DNA of 39,396 nucleotides, taken from positions 1-39,396 of the forward strand of contig NZ_RRYV01000018.1 of NCBI RefSeq assembly GCF_014861395.1, given 5' to 3'. The notes below the pieces were generated by a model. That model had not been told where the DNA came from. It worked only from the letters and a program-made list of their open reading frames with translations, and did no database searches. Positions 27,731-36,675 of the stretch are shown here, piece by piece (the first letter of the stretch is position 1; each line of letters starts with the position of its first letter). Source of the DNA: Psychrobacter sp. FME13. Lineage in GTDB: Bacteria; Pseudomonadota; Gammaproteobacteria; Pseudomonadales; Moraxellaceae. The translations under genes were made by a program, and so were the position numbers.

Positions 27731-28102
27731 ATGAATACTTTCAATAAAACGGCAACCTTAACTGCAACGATGGCCGCTGTCATCGCCTTGAGCGCTTGTC
27801 AAAGCACCACACCTTCTGCACCTGTCATACAGCGTGCTGATTCTATTTATGAAACCACGGGTATTGCCGATACTAAAGTGAATGCACAGCAGATTGCGCT
27901 AGACAATGCGCAAAAAACTTGCCGAAGCAAGCAAGTGATTATCGTTGATGATACGGTAACATATAATGGTATCTTAAATGAACGTACAGGTCGCATGGTT
28001 GGACAAGTTGGTGCGGTCGTTGGTTCAGTACTTGGCACTGGCACACCAGATTTATCACGTGATGATGATTATGAATACATGATTAACTTCCGTTGCCAAT
28101 AA
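27731..28102 (+). CDS. Small lipoprotein of unknown function with glycine-zipper-like segment
   Basis: 123 residues. The signal peptide ends in ALSAC, so Cys23 would be lipidated. The mature part has a Cys pair (Cys in KTCRSK and in the final FRCQ) that could form a disulfide. A segment, GRMVGQVGAVVGSVLGTG, has regularly spaced glycines like glycine-zipper outer-membrane lipoproteins. No family was recognised with confidence. A weak AGGG lies upstream of the ATG. A tip of a family 2 MITE and a perfect 18-bp hairpin follow. Confidence 0.72.
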   Translation: MNTFNKTATLTATMAAVIALSACQSTTPSAPVIQRADSIYETTGIADTKVNAQQIALDNAQKTCRSKQVIIVDDTVTYNGILNERTGRMVGQVGAVVGSVLGTGTPDLSRDDDYEYMINFRCQ

Positions 28103-28107
28103 AACTA

Positions 28108-28117
28108 GGACACGCCC
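28108..28117. repeat. Tip of family 2 MITE
   Basis: GGACACGCCC followed by TA equals the right tip of the 170-bp element. The rest is absent, so it is a relic just after the lipoprotein stop. Confidence 0.45.
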
Positions 28118-28155
28118 TAGCATCGATCAAAAAATAATGACCAGTTAGCATTTAA

Positions 28156-28207
28156 CCAGCAGTTCTGCGATAAAGTTGATATATTATTCTTATCGCAGAA
28201 CTGCTGG
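28156..28207 (+). terminator. Long perfect hairpin after the lipoprotein gene
   Basis: CCAGCAGTTCTGCGATAA (28156-28173) pairs perfectly with TTATCGCAGAACTGCTGG (28190-28207), loop 16, then CTTCTCTTTTTGT. A terminator is the simplest reading, though the loop is large. Confidence 0.7.
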
Positions 28208-28272
28208 CTTCTCTTTTTGTATGTGCGCTTTTGGGGTAAACTACGATATCGAATTTTTTATACCTATCATCA

Positions 28273-28307
28273 AATAGTCAAAGAAATTTAGTAGTTCTCT
28301 GACTATA
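28273..28307. repeat. Possible collapsed family 3 repeat upstream of xseA
   Basis: AATAGTCAAAGAAA and TTCTCTGACTATA are near-perfect inverted ends like those of the 139-bp family 3 unit, only nine bases apart. It sits 87 bp before the xseA start, in the probable promoter region. Confidence 0.45.
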
Positions 28308-28394
28308 TAATTAAACTGTATTCGGTTTAATACTGTATTCGAAGCAATATAGGCAGTCAGTCTTGCAGCTTTCATCACCTTTGGTCCTCTAATT

Positions 28395-29939
28395 ATGCGT
28401 AAACCTAATCTCTCACATTCTAAACAATCTAAGGTAATAACGCCTGCTAAAGATTTGGCAACTTTAGAAGCCGAACTGGCTGAACAAGAAAATGACCTTG
28501 AAGGTAATTTGGAAGATACCGTCTTGCGTCTGAGCGATTATTTATCAGCGGTTGATATGGTAATCAAACAAACCTTTAATCACCGAGTATGGGTAAAAGC
28601 AGAAATTCGTAACCTGTCTAGCAAAGGCGGACATTATTATTTTGAACTCGCAGAAAAAGATGAAGACGGCAAAGTAATCGCCAGCTGCCGTGGCAACCTT
28701 TGGCGCTTTAAAGCGGCGCGTGTATTGGCGAAATTTGAGCGCGCAACAGGCATGCCGCTTGACCGTGATTTGACAGTATTACTAAAAGTATCGGCAGGTT
28801 TTCATGCGCAATATGGTTTTTCGCTCACCATTGAGGACATTGACCCTAGCTACACGTTAGGCGACTTGGCACGGCAATATGCGGAAATGGTCGATCGCTT
28901 AACAGGTGAAGGGTTATTGCACCTCAATCAGCAACTTCCCGTCCCATTCGATATCGAGCACGTGCTTGTAATTGCGCCTGAAAAGGCTGCCGGATTGGGA
29001 GATTTTCAAGCAGATGCAGATCGTCTAGCCAGTACAGATGCCTGTCATTTCCATTACCATAACGCTACTTTTCAAGGCAATCATGCGCCTGCCGAAATTC
29101 GCCAAGCCATCGTCAATGCTCAGCAGCAGTTTTACGACACGTATCAGCGCCTGCCAGATTTATTAGTGATTATTCGTGGTGGCGGTGCCGTTGGTGACTT
29201 GGCTTATCTAAACGACTATGAGCTGGCTGCTTTAGTGGCTGAGCAGCCTATTCCTGTTTGGGTAGGCATTGGGCATGAACGTGACAAAACTATCTTAGAT
29301 GAGGTCGCGCACACAAGCTTTGACACACCCTCTAAAGTCATCGCTGCGATTGGCAGTCATTTGGCGCAACTGGTCTCTCAGACGCTACAGTATCAAGCGC
29401 AAATCAAGCAAGCAGCACAGCGGCAATTAAACATCGCTGAGCAACAAACCGCACGCCAGTTAAGCCAAGTACAGTCACAAACGATTGGACAGCTCACGTC
29501 ACTGCGAAAAGACAGCGATTATGCATGGCGCAATATTCAGCAAAGCGCCCAACGCCAAGTAAAGCAAGCCGTCAGATTGACAAATGATCTGCGAGAAAAA
29601 ATCAAAGACGCGGCGCATCAGCAACTAGTAATCGCATCGACTTATAGTCAAGACTATCAAAAAGCCATTATAAAAAGTGCTCAGCAGACCTTAATACAAG
29701 CACAACGCAACAGTGAGCATCTACGTGACATTGTGCTGTTACATCGACCATCTCGCGTGCTGAAACAAGGCTATACCATGCTGACTGATAATAAAGACAA
29801 ACAAATACTAACCAGTAGTAACCAGCTGTACCCTGAACAAACTGTGCATATTGTCCTAAAAGATGGCAAAGCAAAAGCGCAGATTATTGATATCCATACA
29901 GATCAAAAAGCGACTGAAATATCAAACACCACCACTTAA
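28395..29939 (+). CDS. xseA: XseA, exodeoxyribonuclease VII large subunit
   Basis: 514 residues. An N-terminal OB-fold begins near residue 45 (LRLSDYLSAVDMVIKQTFNHRVWVKAEIRNLSSKGGHYYFEL). The catalytic core has VLVIAPEKAAGLGDF, RLPDLLVIIRGGGAVGDLAYLNDYELA and WVGIGHERDKTILDEVAHTSFDTPSKVIA. A long Gln/Ala-rich coiled coil (about 320-450) follows, then a small C-terminal beta domain. With XseB it degrades single-stranded DNA from both ends. The first 40 residues (acidic, LEAELAEQENDLEGN) are an extension relative to E. coli. xseB follows after 195 bp, most of it a family 3 repeat. Confidence 0.95.
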   Translation: MRKPNLSHSKQSKVITPAKDLATLEAELAEQENDLEGNLEDTVLRLSDYLSAVDMVIKQTFNHRVWVKAEIRNLSSKGGHYYFELAEKDEDGKVIASCRGNLWRFKAARVLAKFERATGMPLDRDLTVLLKVSAGFHAQYGFSLTIEDIDPSYTLGDLARQYAEMVDRLTGEGLLHLNQQLPVPFDIEHVLVIAPEKAAGLGDFQADADRLASTDACHFHYHNATFQGNHAPAEIRQAIVNAQQQFYDTYQRLPDLLVIIRGGGAVGDLAYLNDYELAALVAEQPIPVWVGIGHERDKTILDEVAHTSFDTPSKVIAAIGSHLAQLVSQTLQYQAQIKQAAQRQLNIAEQQTARQLSQVQSQTIGQLTSLRKDSDYAWRNIQQSAQRQVKQAVRLTNDLREKIKDAAHQQLVIASTYSQDYQKAIIKSAQQTLIQAQRNSEHLRDIVLLHRPSRVLKQGYTMLTDNKDKQILTSSNQLYPEQTVHIVLKDGKAKAQIIDIHTDQKATEISNTTT

Positions 29940-29969
29940 CCACACAATAACACCTTACGATTATCCATC

Positions 29970-30108
29970 TATAGTCAAAGTATGTTTAAATCGCTACAGT
30001 GCTGCTGGGATAAATTTTTCGCAGCCTCTGTGAATATAGCAAGCAAGTAAAATTTGTACCAATAGCACCATAATACAATCGTATCGGTTTTATGTTTCTT
30101 TAACTATA
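29970..30108 (+). repeat. Family 3 MITE-like repeat, copy 2, between xseA and xseB
   Basis: Matches 5294-5432 over all 139 bases with about 8 differences, same orientation. Ends TATAGTCAAAG and CTTTAACTATA. TA flanks both sides. It occupies most of the gap in what is normally a tight operon. Confidence 0.87.
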
Positions 30109-30134
30109 CTTACTTCTAAAAATTAGGAAACCTC

Positions 30135-30380
30135 ATGGCAACCCCTACTCGCCGACGCAAAAAAGCCACCCCAAAAACCTTTAAGGCGGCTTATGACATT
30201 CTAAAAACCAATGCCGCTGAATTACAGCAACAAGACGAGCCCGATATCGACAACCTGATGACCACGGTTGAAGAGTCGATTGCGGCGTATCGCGTCTGCG
30301 AGACACGCATCAATGCCGTACAACAAGCATTAGATGCCGCCTTTGCTGAAGACGTTAAATCTGATGAAGTAGACAGCTAA
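30135..30380 (+). CDS. xseB: XseB, exodeoxyribonuclease VII small subunit
   Basis: 81 residues, all helical. FKAAYDILKTNAAELQQQDEPDIDNLMTTVEESIAAYRVCETRINAVQQALDAAF follows the XseB pattern of a helical hairpin that wraps the XseA coiled coil. AGGAAA precedes the ATG by a proper distance. Basic N terminus (TRRRKKATPKT). It ends only 7 bp from the convergent pncB, with no terminator between them. Confidence 0.92.
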   Translation: MATPTRRRKKATPKTFKAAYDILKTNAAELQQQDEPDIDNLMTTVEESIAAYRVCETRINAVQQALDAAFAEDVKSDEVDS

Positions 30381-30387
30381 GCAATAC

Positions 30388-31614
30388 TTACTCCGGTTCG
30401 TCAACTTCAAAGACTTGGCGTAGATAGGCAAGATACGTGTCGTTATTGATCATGGTCTTGCCTGGGCTGTCAGACAATTTGGCGACTGGCTGACCGTTAC
30501 ACTCAACCAATTTCAGCACAATATTAATCGGTGTAATACCCATATCATTGGTAAGATTGGTACCAATACCAAAACTGGTTCTAATGCGATGCTTAAAGTA
30601 TTGATGCAGCTCCCAAGCTTTGTCAAGATTCAAACCATCACTAAAAGTAAGTATCTTAGCCTTGGGGTCTATCTTCAACTTATCATAATGAGCAATCGCT
30701 TTATCACCCCAGATATAAGGATCGCCACTATCATGACGCAGACCATCAAACAGCTTAGCAAAATACAAATCAAAATCACGTAAGAAGGCATCCATGCCAA
30801 CGACATCGGTCAGCGCAATGCCCAAATCACCACGATACTCATGCACCCACGCTTCAAGCGCGGCTTTTTGTGAATCACGCAAACGCACGTCCAATGCTTG
30901 AAATGCCTGCATAAACTCGTGTGCCATGGTACCAATTGGCGTCATACCTAACGTTTTAGCCAAATATACGTTGGATGTACCACTGATAATTTTTGGTTGC
31001 GCGTGATGTAACGTCTGTACCACATGCGCTTGCCAACTTTTACTAAATCGTCTACGAGTACCAAAATCTGCGACAATGAACGGCGGCGTATCTTCACTTT
31101 CTTTTGTCTGTTCTAGGGCATATTGGTGTAATAACTCGACTTTTTCATCCAGCCTACGCTGCCCTTCTTCGATGATAGTGGTATCTGATAACGCATCAAA
31201 ATACAGCTCATTGACAATAGCTAAGACAAATACTTCAAAAAACATCGCCTGAATCATCGGCCCTTCAATATCGATAAACAAGCGTCCTTCATCATCGGTA
31301 CTGACAGTGATAAAGCGACGTTTTAGCTTAAACAGCTCCAGATAATCGACGAAATCAGAACGCATAAAGCGTAAGCTGCGTAAGTACTCTAACTCATCTT
31401 CTAAAAAACGCAGCTCGCACAGACTGTCTAACTGTTTTTCTAATTGCTCTTTGATATCAGCCAGTGGGTAGACAGTATCTTCATTATTACGACAGCGAAA
31501 ACGATAGACACCATGCGTTTGTGGAAACTGATGCAGCATGGCTTGTAACATCGTAAATTTATATAAGTCATTATCAAGTAATGAAGTAATAATAGGTGCA
31601 TAGGTAACGGTCAT
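30388..31614 (-). CDS. pncB: PncB, nicotinate phosphoribosyltransferase
   Basis: 408 residues, close to E. coli (400). It converts nicotinate and PRPP to nicotinate mononucleotide in NAD salvage. [23 protein letters not shown] at the N terminus, [36 protein letters not shown] (containing the phosphorylated His region), [17 protein letters not shown] and [11 protein letters not shown] are all family marks. It is monocistronic by context: convergent with xseB and separated from the ABC genes by 527 bp that includes MITE B. Confidence 0.96.
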   Translation of the reverse strand: MTVTYAPIITSLLDNDLYKFTMLQAMLHQFPQTHGVYRFRCRNNEDTVYPLADIKEQLEKQLDSLCELRFLEDELEYLRSLRFMRSDFVDYLELFKLKRRFITVSTDDEGRLFIDIEGPMIQAMFFEVFVLAIVNELYFDALSDTTIIEEGQRRLDEKVELLHQYALEQTKESEDTPPFIVADFGTRRRFSKSWQAHVVQTLHHAQPKIISGTSNVYLAKTLGMTPIGTMAHEFMQAFQALDVRLRDSQKAALEAWVHEYRGDLGIALTDVVGMDAFLRDFDLYFAKLFDGLRHDSGDPYIWGDKAIAHYDKLKIDPKAKILTFSDGLNLDKAWELHQYFKHRIRTSFGIGTNLTNDMGITPINIVLKLVECNGQPVAKLSDSPGKTMINNDTYLAYLRQVFEVDEPE

Positions 31615-31819
31615 GCTATGGCCTTAAAAAACGCAAAAATAAGAAATAAACGTCACCTAATCAGCAAAGCGACATCATATGCGGACAGTAAATTAGAGAC
31701 TCTCATTCATGATTTAGAGGTTCTCATTTACGAGGAGTCTTCAATAAGCCGTTAAGTATAACGAAGTTTACGGTTTATTTCAGAGTTCACGATTAATGGC
31801 AGCATAATTACTACGATTA

Positions 31820-32084
31820 AGGCGTGTTGAACATTCAAATATTAGGGCTGCTGATCGCTAAAATTGCACTAAACTAGGCGTAAGCCGCCGATAATGTCGA
31901 GACCTTAGCTAGGTTTGCAACAACGTTTGGGGTGATTTTAGCATCAGCCCTTCGGGGCAGTACTCTTTTTTGCCAATATATAGCGAAATTGTTTAACCTA
32001 GAATGACTAGGCATCAAAAATTTCACTACATATTGTCTAAAAAATAGTCACTGCCAGCACCACATTTGAATGTTCAACACGCCC
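31820..32084 (+). mobile_element. Family 1 MITE, copy B (265 bp)
   Basis: Same sequence as copy A in reverse orientation, with scattered differences (about nine-tenths identical by eye) and exactly the same length. The tips differ from A: (A)GGCGTGTTGAACATTCA on the left, TGAATGTTCAACACGCCC on the right, so the CG variant is present at both ends. TA flanks both sides (31818-31819, 32085-32086). It lies between pncB and the ABC ATPase gene, in the 527-bp gap that otherwise shows nothing. Confidence 0.88.
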
Positions 32085-32141
32085 TACTCATATCTTCTAT
32101 AAAAATATCACGCCCATCTATCAGTAACTATTCAACACGCT

Positions 32142-33023
32142 TTATGCGTTCGCGTGCATGAACTGTGCAACATAATCATCCGCTGGGTTGTTGCGTAAAT
32201 CACTGGGTGTGCCTGTTTGCACTAAACGTCCACCATTCAATATGCTGATACGCTGTCCCACCTTGACCGCTTCATCTATGTCATGAGTGATAAAGACAAT
32301 GGTCTTATGCAGCCGCTCTTGTAATTCAAGCAGCTGGTCTTGCAATTGAGCACGGATGAGTGGATCAAGCGCAGAGAACGCCTCATCCATCAGTAAGATT
32401 GGATTGTCAGTTGCCAGAGCACGTGCTAGACCCACACGCTGCTGCATCCCTCCTGACAACTCATCCGGATAGCTATGCTCTAGATTAGGAAGTCCTACTT
32501 CATTTAGCCAATATCGTGCAACTTCGTGGCGCTCTTTGGTGCTCATTTTTCGCACACGTAAACCATACGCGACGTTTTGCATGACTGTCATGTGTGGCAC
32601 TAGGCCAAAGTGCTGAAAGACCATACTAACGGTTTGCTGACGATAATGTTGTAGCTCCTTATCATTCAGCGCTAATACATTGATAGCAGCCGATGACTTT
32701 GGAGTAGCTGCGATCACATCATCTGTGATAGTAGTCTGCGCATCAATACTCGTATCAACCCATATCTTGCCACTGGTTGGGTCAATCAAGCGATTGATAT
32801 GTCGTATCAATGTTGACTTACCAGATCCTGACAGCCCCATAATACAATGCAGCTCGCCCGCTTTAACGCTTAAATTAATATCATACAGCCCAACCGAATA
32901 GCCCGTCTGCTCCTTAACCGCAACACTGTCCATACCTTTAGCCAATAATGCCATCACAGACTTTGCTTGCGTTGTATTAGCATTATAGATTTTGCTGATA
33001 TTTTCTAGCTGGATGTGATTCAT
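32142..33023 (-). CDS. ProV-type ABC transporter ATPase (quaternary amine/proline uptake)
   Basis: 293 residues. Walker A GLSGSGKST (63-71), signature LSGGMQQRVGLARALA, Walker B ILLMDEAFSALDP, and the switch His in VFITHDIDEAVKVGQRI. The beginning (LENISKIYNANTTQAKSVMALLAKG) is the one of glycine betaine transporter ATPases. The C-terminal CBS pair of E. coli ProV is missing: the protein ends soon after GTPSDLRNNPADDYVAQFMH. About 30 extra residues follow the first strand block (DTSIDAQTTITDDVIAATPKS). It works with the fused binding-protein/permease encoded 124 bp upstream. Confidence 0.9.
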   Translation of the reverse strand: MNHIQLENISKIYNANTTQAKSVMALLAKGMDSVAVKEQTGYSVGLYDINLSVKAGELHCIMGLSGSGKSTLIRHINRLIDPTSGKIWVDTSIDAQTTITDDVIAATPKSSAAINVLALNDKELQHYRQQTVSMVFQHFGLVPHMTVMQNVAYGLRVRKMSTKERHEVARYWLNEVGLPNLEHSYPDELSGGMQQRVGLARALATDNPILLMDEAFSALDPLIRAQLQDQLLELQERLHKTIVFITHDIDEAVKVGQRISILNGGRLVQTGTPSDLRNNPADDYVAQFMHANA

Positions 33024-33053
33024 TGCCGTTCTCGCTATTTGTATTTTTTATTA

Positions 33054-33066
33054 AGGCGTGTCTTCA
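33054..33066. repeat. Tip of family 2 MITE between the two ABC genes
   Basis: TA then AGGCGTGTCTTCA resembles GGGCGTGTCCTCA, the family 2 tip. Partner end not found; a relic. Confidence 0.4.
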
Positions 33067-33147
33067 TTGTTAGTCCATTCAAATATTCATATTCAAATGT
33101 CAGCTTACTTTCTTTTTCAGCTTAGTTTTTTATAGTCGACCAAGTCA

Positions 33148-35088
33148 TTAACCAATCGAGCGTCTGCTCGCGTCAATCGTTTTTTGACGGGCGCGCTTGC
33201 CTTGACCAAATGCCTGAGTAATACGGTCAATAATAATAGCAACAATGACAATAGCCATACCTGCTTGTAGGCCTTGACCAATATTAAGGGTTTGAATAGA
33301 TTGCAACACATCTTCGCCAAGACCCGGCGCGCCGATCATAGAAGCGAGCACCACCATGGATAGCGACATCATGACTGCTTGGTTGACACCCGCCATGATA
33401 CTAGGCAGTGCTTGTGGTAACTTAATCCAAATGAGTAGCTGCAAGTGCGTGCTACCAAATGAGCGTCCCGCCTCGACCATCTCATGCTTGACCTGCGTAA
33501 TGCCTAATGTCGTCAGACGAATCAATGGCGGCAATGCATAAATAATGGTGGCAAACAATGCAGGCACTTTACCAATGCCAAATAGCATGAGCACTGGTAT
33601 GAGGTAGACAAAGCTTGGCATGGTCTGCATCACATCTAGTATCGGTGTAACCACCTTACGCAGCAGCTGACTGCCTGCCATCGCAATACCAATAGGAATT
33701 CCAATCACTACTGTGACCAATACTGATACGATGAGCAAGGCAAAAGTATCAATCAACGCGCCCCATAGTCCAAAAGCACCAATGAGAAACAACCCTGCGC
33801 CACATGCCAGCGCAAACCAAACCTTACGCACACCAAACCAGCCCAACACCGTAACAAGTGCAATAATCAGCCATGGTGGAATGACCGTTAATAGACGCTC
33901 AATCGGTAGCAATAAATAGGTTAATGCCATCGTACTGATGCTGCGAAAGACGTCACCGTAATTTTGAACCACACTTGCTAGTGTATTATTGAGCGGCGTC
34001 TCCAGTGACCATGAGGGGAAACTTGATGCGAGACCATGTTGATTACCATTGGTGATGTTATTAGTAACAGCCGTACTGTCGATAGGAGCACCTGTTAAGC
34101 TGATACCTAACTTGGCCGCAAGATTGGTGGCAGCTTTATCAGATAGCCACGCTTGCCAAACCTTTGGGTTCTCACGCAAAAATACCAATGCTTGCTCATC
34201 TCCGCTACGTTTACTTTCGCTCATCTCTAAGATAGCGCCATTGAGCTCATCAGAGGTAAACTGTATTTTTTTGAAGACATCTGCCAGTTCAGGATTAGAC
34301 TCAATAAAAGGTGTAGATACCGCGATACCTAAAGGAGAAACAGGGAACCCAGTGACACAATCCATCGTACCATCTGCTCGTAACAAGTCTTGCCAACAGG
34401 CGTCATTATGAGCAGGAAACGCCAATGGCGCAAAGTCGTATTTTGCCATCAGCCCCGTAGGCTGCCAATAGTAGAATAACAGTGGTTTATGCTGCTCAAA
34501 AGCAGAAGAAATCTCAGCATCAAGCGCGGCTCCTGTTCCGGGGTGGGCGTTGTTAAAGGTATTGTCTAAACCCGTGTTCTTAAGTAAACGGGTATTGAAG
34601 ATTTCGCACGTCCAACCAGAAGGACAATTCATAAAACGCGACTTACTAGGGTTTTCAGGATCTGTAAACAGCTCAGTGTATTTAGGCAAATCTTGATAGC
34701 TGCGTAGGCCTGGGTTTTCTTCTAATACGTAGCTAGGGACATACCAACCTTGGGTTGCGCCGCCCTTGAGCGTATCGCCGATGACCGCCACCTTATTTTG
34801 TTCGATGGCTTGTTCCATGATTGGAGATCGTCCAACCCACTGCTCTCCAATGACTTGAATGTCATTCTGTGACAGCGCCGTTTCAAGCGCGGGGCCTGCT
34901 CCTGGCACTTCTTCGATGGTACAACCATAACCCTCTTCAGCAATATACTTGAGCACTCCAGAGGTGAACTGACCGCTCTCCCATGTAATCGCGCCAAATT
35001 TTATCGGTGACTCGCAAGCTGCTGACGCCGATATAGGCAGTAATAGTGCACTCATACAGAGTAGGCTTAACGCAATCCATTGGCGCAT
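33148..35088 (-). CDS. Fused substrate-binding protein and permease of a glycine betaine/choline-type ABC transporter (ProX-ProW fusion)
   Basis: 646 residues. The signal peptide MRQWIALSLLCMSALLLPISASA leads into an OpuAC-type binding domain (about 24-345: IKFGAITWESGQFTSGVLKYIAEEGYGCTIEEVPG, then TGLMAKYDFAPLAFP). The second part (about 385-630) is a ProW-like permease, with several membrane segments, the PSFVYLIPVLMLFGIGKVPALFATIIYALPPLIR region and the EAA loop EAGRSFGSTHLQLLIWIKLPQALPSIMAG. The binding domain thus stands first and is tethered to the channel. In OpuF-like fusions I recall the reverse order. Aromatic residues needed for a quaternary-amine cage cannot be assigned by eye. 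It lies between ALDH (67 bp) and the ATPase (124 bp). Confidence 0.9.
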   Translation of the reverse strand: MRQWIALSLLCMSALLLPISASAACESPIKFGAITWESGQFTSGVLKYIAEEGYGCTIEEVPGAGPALETALSQNDIQVIGEQWVGRSPIMEQAIEQNKVAVIGDTLKGGATQGWYVPSYVLEENPGLRSYQDLPKYTELFTDPENPSKSRFMNCPSGWTCEIFNTRLLKNTGLDNTFNNAHPGTGAALDAEISSAFEQHKPLLFYYWQPTGLMAKYDFAPLAFPAHNDACWQDLLRADGTMDCVTGFPVSPLGIAVSTPFIESNPELADVFKKIQFTSDELNGAILEMSESKRSGDEQALVFLRENPKVWQAWLSDKAATNLAAKLGISLTGAPIDSTAVTNNITNGNQHGLASSFPSWSLETPLNNTLASVVQNYGDVFRSISTMALTYLLLPIERLLTVIPPWLIIALVTVLGWFGVRKVWFALACGAGLFLIGAFGLWGALIDTFALLIVSVLVTVVIGIPIGIAMAGSQLLRKVVTPILDVMQTMPSFVYLIPVLMLFGIGKVPALFATIIYALPPLIRLTTLGITQVKHEMVEAGRSFGSTHLQLLIWIKLPQALPSIMAGVNQAVMMSLSMVVLASMIGAPGLGEDVLQSIQTLNIGQGLQAGMAIVIVAIIIDRITQAFGQGKRARQKTIDASRRSIG

Positions 35089-35155
35089 GGGGTGTCCTAT
35101 TAATAATTGATACGGTGTTATATCTATAGAGCTTAACGAACGCTACTTTAAAATG

Positions 35156-36640
35156 CTACTTTAAAAACACTGCCATAGCCTTCTTAAACAATCCACCATA
35201 AGGCGGCAACAACAGATTCAGACCATTCAACTTAGATTGTACAAACACCGGCTTCATGTGGCTTAAACGCTCAAATCCTGCTTTGCCATGGTAAGCACCT
35301 GTACCAGAATCGCCAACACCACCAAACGGTAAATCATGCTGAGCCACGTGTATCAAAACCTCATTAATACACAGACCACCTGAAACCGTATTATTACGTA
35401 CTTTTTCTATGCCTCTATGGTTATCACCAAAGACATACAGCGCCAAAGGACGTGGACGCGCGTTAACAAAATGAATCGCCTCGTCAAGCGTCTCATAATG
35501 CATCAATGGCAAAATCGGTGCAAAAATTTCATTTTGCATGACTGCACTATCAGGAGCAGGTTCACTCACAATGATTGGCGGCATTAAACGCGTTTCGATA
35601 TTGGCTTCAACAGCAGTCAGCTGACGTATCTCATCACCTGATAATGCATCTAGGTAGTCTTTAACGCGTTTAAACTGCTGGACATTAATCATACGTGAAT
35701 AATCTGGGTTGTTTTCGATATTAGGATAATGCTTTTCCATCCACTCTTTTGCCAGACTGATAAACTGCTCATGATACTTGCGCTGAATCAGTACATAATC
35801 AGGGGCAATACAAGTTTGACCAGCGTTTAAGGTCTTACCCATCATCACACGATTCACCACTGTCTCTAAATTGGCACCGTCTAATACCATTACTGGTGAC
35901 TTACCACCAAGCTCAAGCGTGACTGGTGTCAAGTTAGGCGCAGCGGCTGCCATGACTTTTTTGCCGACTGTTGTAGAACCAGTATATAGCAGGTGATCAA
36001 AGGGTAGCGAGCTGAATGCCGCGGCAATATCAACTTTGCCGAGTACCACACAAACCATATCTGGCGAAAAATAGCGAGCGATTGCATCAGCAAACGCTTG
36101 AGCAAATTGCGGTGCTGCCTCACTCATCTTAATCATCACCCGATTACCTGCCGTTAATGCATCAATCAACGGCCCTACTGCCAAAAATAGCGGGTAATTC
36201 CAAGGCACCATGATACCGACCACGCCTAATGGCTGCGGCTGGATCTCATTATGTGCAGGCATATACAAGGCTGAGATAGGCGCACGCTGCGTTTTCATCC
36301 ATTTTTTGCCATGTTTTTTGGCATGGCTAATACCCGTAAAGCTCGGGAACAACTCGGCAAACTGCGTCTCAGATTCGCTACGATAGCCGAAGTCTGCGTT
36401 AATCGCTTCCGTAAAACCAATTTGGTTATCGCTAAGCATGACCTCTAAGTTGTCTAACTGAGTCTCGCGTGTTGCCCAATCATTTATTGGCTGCGTCCGG
36501 CTAAGTGCTTGCAAGTGTGCAAACTGCGATTGCATCTCATCGATAGTGTGAGCAGTACTGAGCACTTCAGACGCGTCTTGTGTTACTGGACTGATATCTA
36601 CTGAGGTCGGCTCGCTAGCCTTTTTATTATTACCTGTCAT
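35156..36640 (-). CDS. Aldehyde dehydrogenase, coniferyl-aldehyde dehydrogenase-like (class 3 ALDH)
   Basis: 494 residues. The catalytic set is present: VPWNYPLFLAVGPL, LLYTGSTTVGKKVM, general base Glu243 in LELGGKSPVMV, nucleophile Cys277 in NAGQTCIAPDYVLI, and NEIFAPILPLMHYET. The C terminus FGGVGDSGTGAYHGKAGFERLSHMKPVFVQSK is shared by coniferyl and fatty aldehyde dehydrogenases. It oxidises an aldehyde to an acid with NAD(P); it is not a BetB-type betaine aldehyde dehydrogenase by its C terminus. The first 35 residues are an unconserved extension. It is the first gene of the minus-strand group with the ABC transporter, 67 bp apart, which suggests linked use of an imported compound or its product. 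Confidence 0.9.
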   Translation of the reverse strand: MTGNNKKASEPTSVDISPVTQDASEVLSTAHTIDEMQSQFAHLQALSRTQPINDWATRETQLDNLEVMLSDNQIGFTEAINADFGYRSESETQFAELFPSFTGISHAKKHGKKWMKTQRAPISALYMPAHNEIQPQPLGVVGIMVPWNYPLFLAVGPLIDALTAGNRVMIKMSEAAPQFAQAFADAIARYFSPDMVCVVLGKVDIAAAFSSLPFDHLLYTGSTTVGKKVMAAAAPNLTPVTLELGGKSPVMVLDGANLETVVNRVMMGKTLNAGQTCIAPDYVLIQRKYHEQFISLAKEWMEKHYPNIENNPDYSRMINVQQFKRVKDYLDALSGDEIRQLTAVEANIETRLMPPIIVSEPAPDSAVMQNEIFAPILPLMHYETLDEAIHFVNARPRPLALYVFGDNHRGIEKVRNNTVSGGLCINEVLIHVAQHDLPFGGVGDSGTGAYHGKAGFERLSHMKPVFVQSKLNGLNLLLPPYGGLFKKAMAVFLK

Positions 36641-36675
36641 TGTTCTTCCTTGTTATATGTATTGGCATCATTCTA

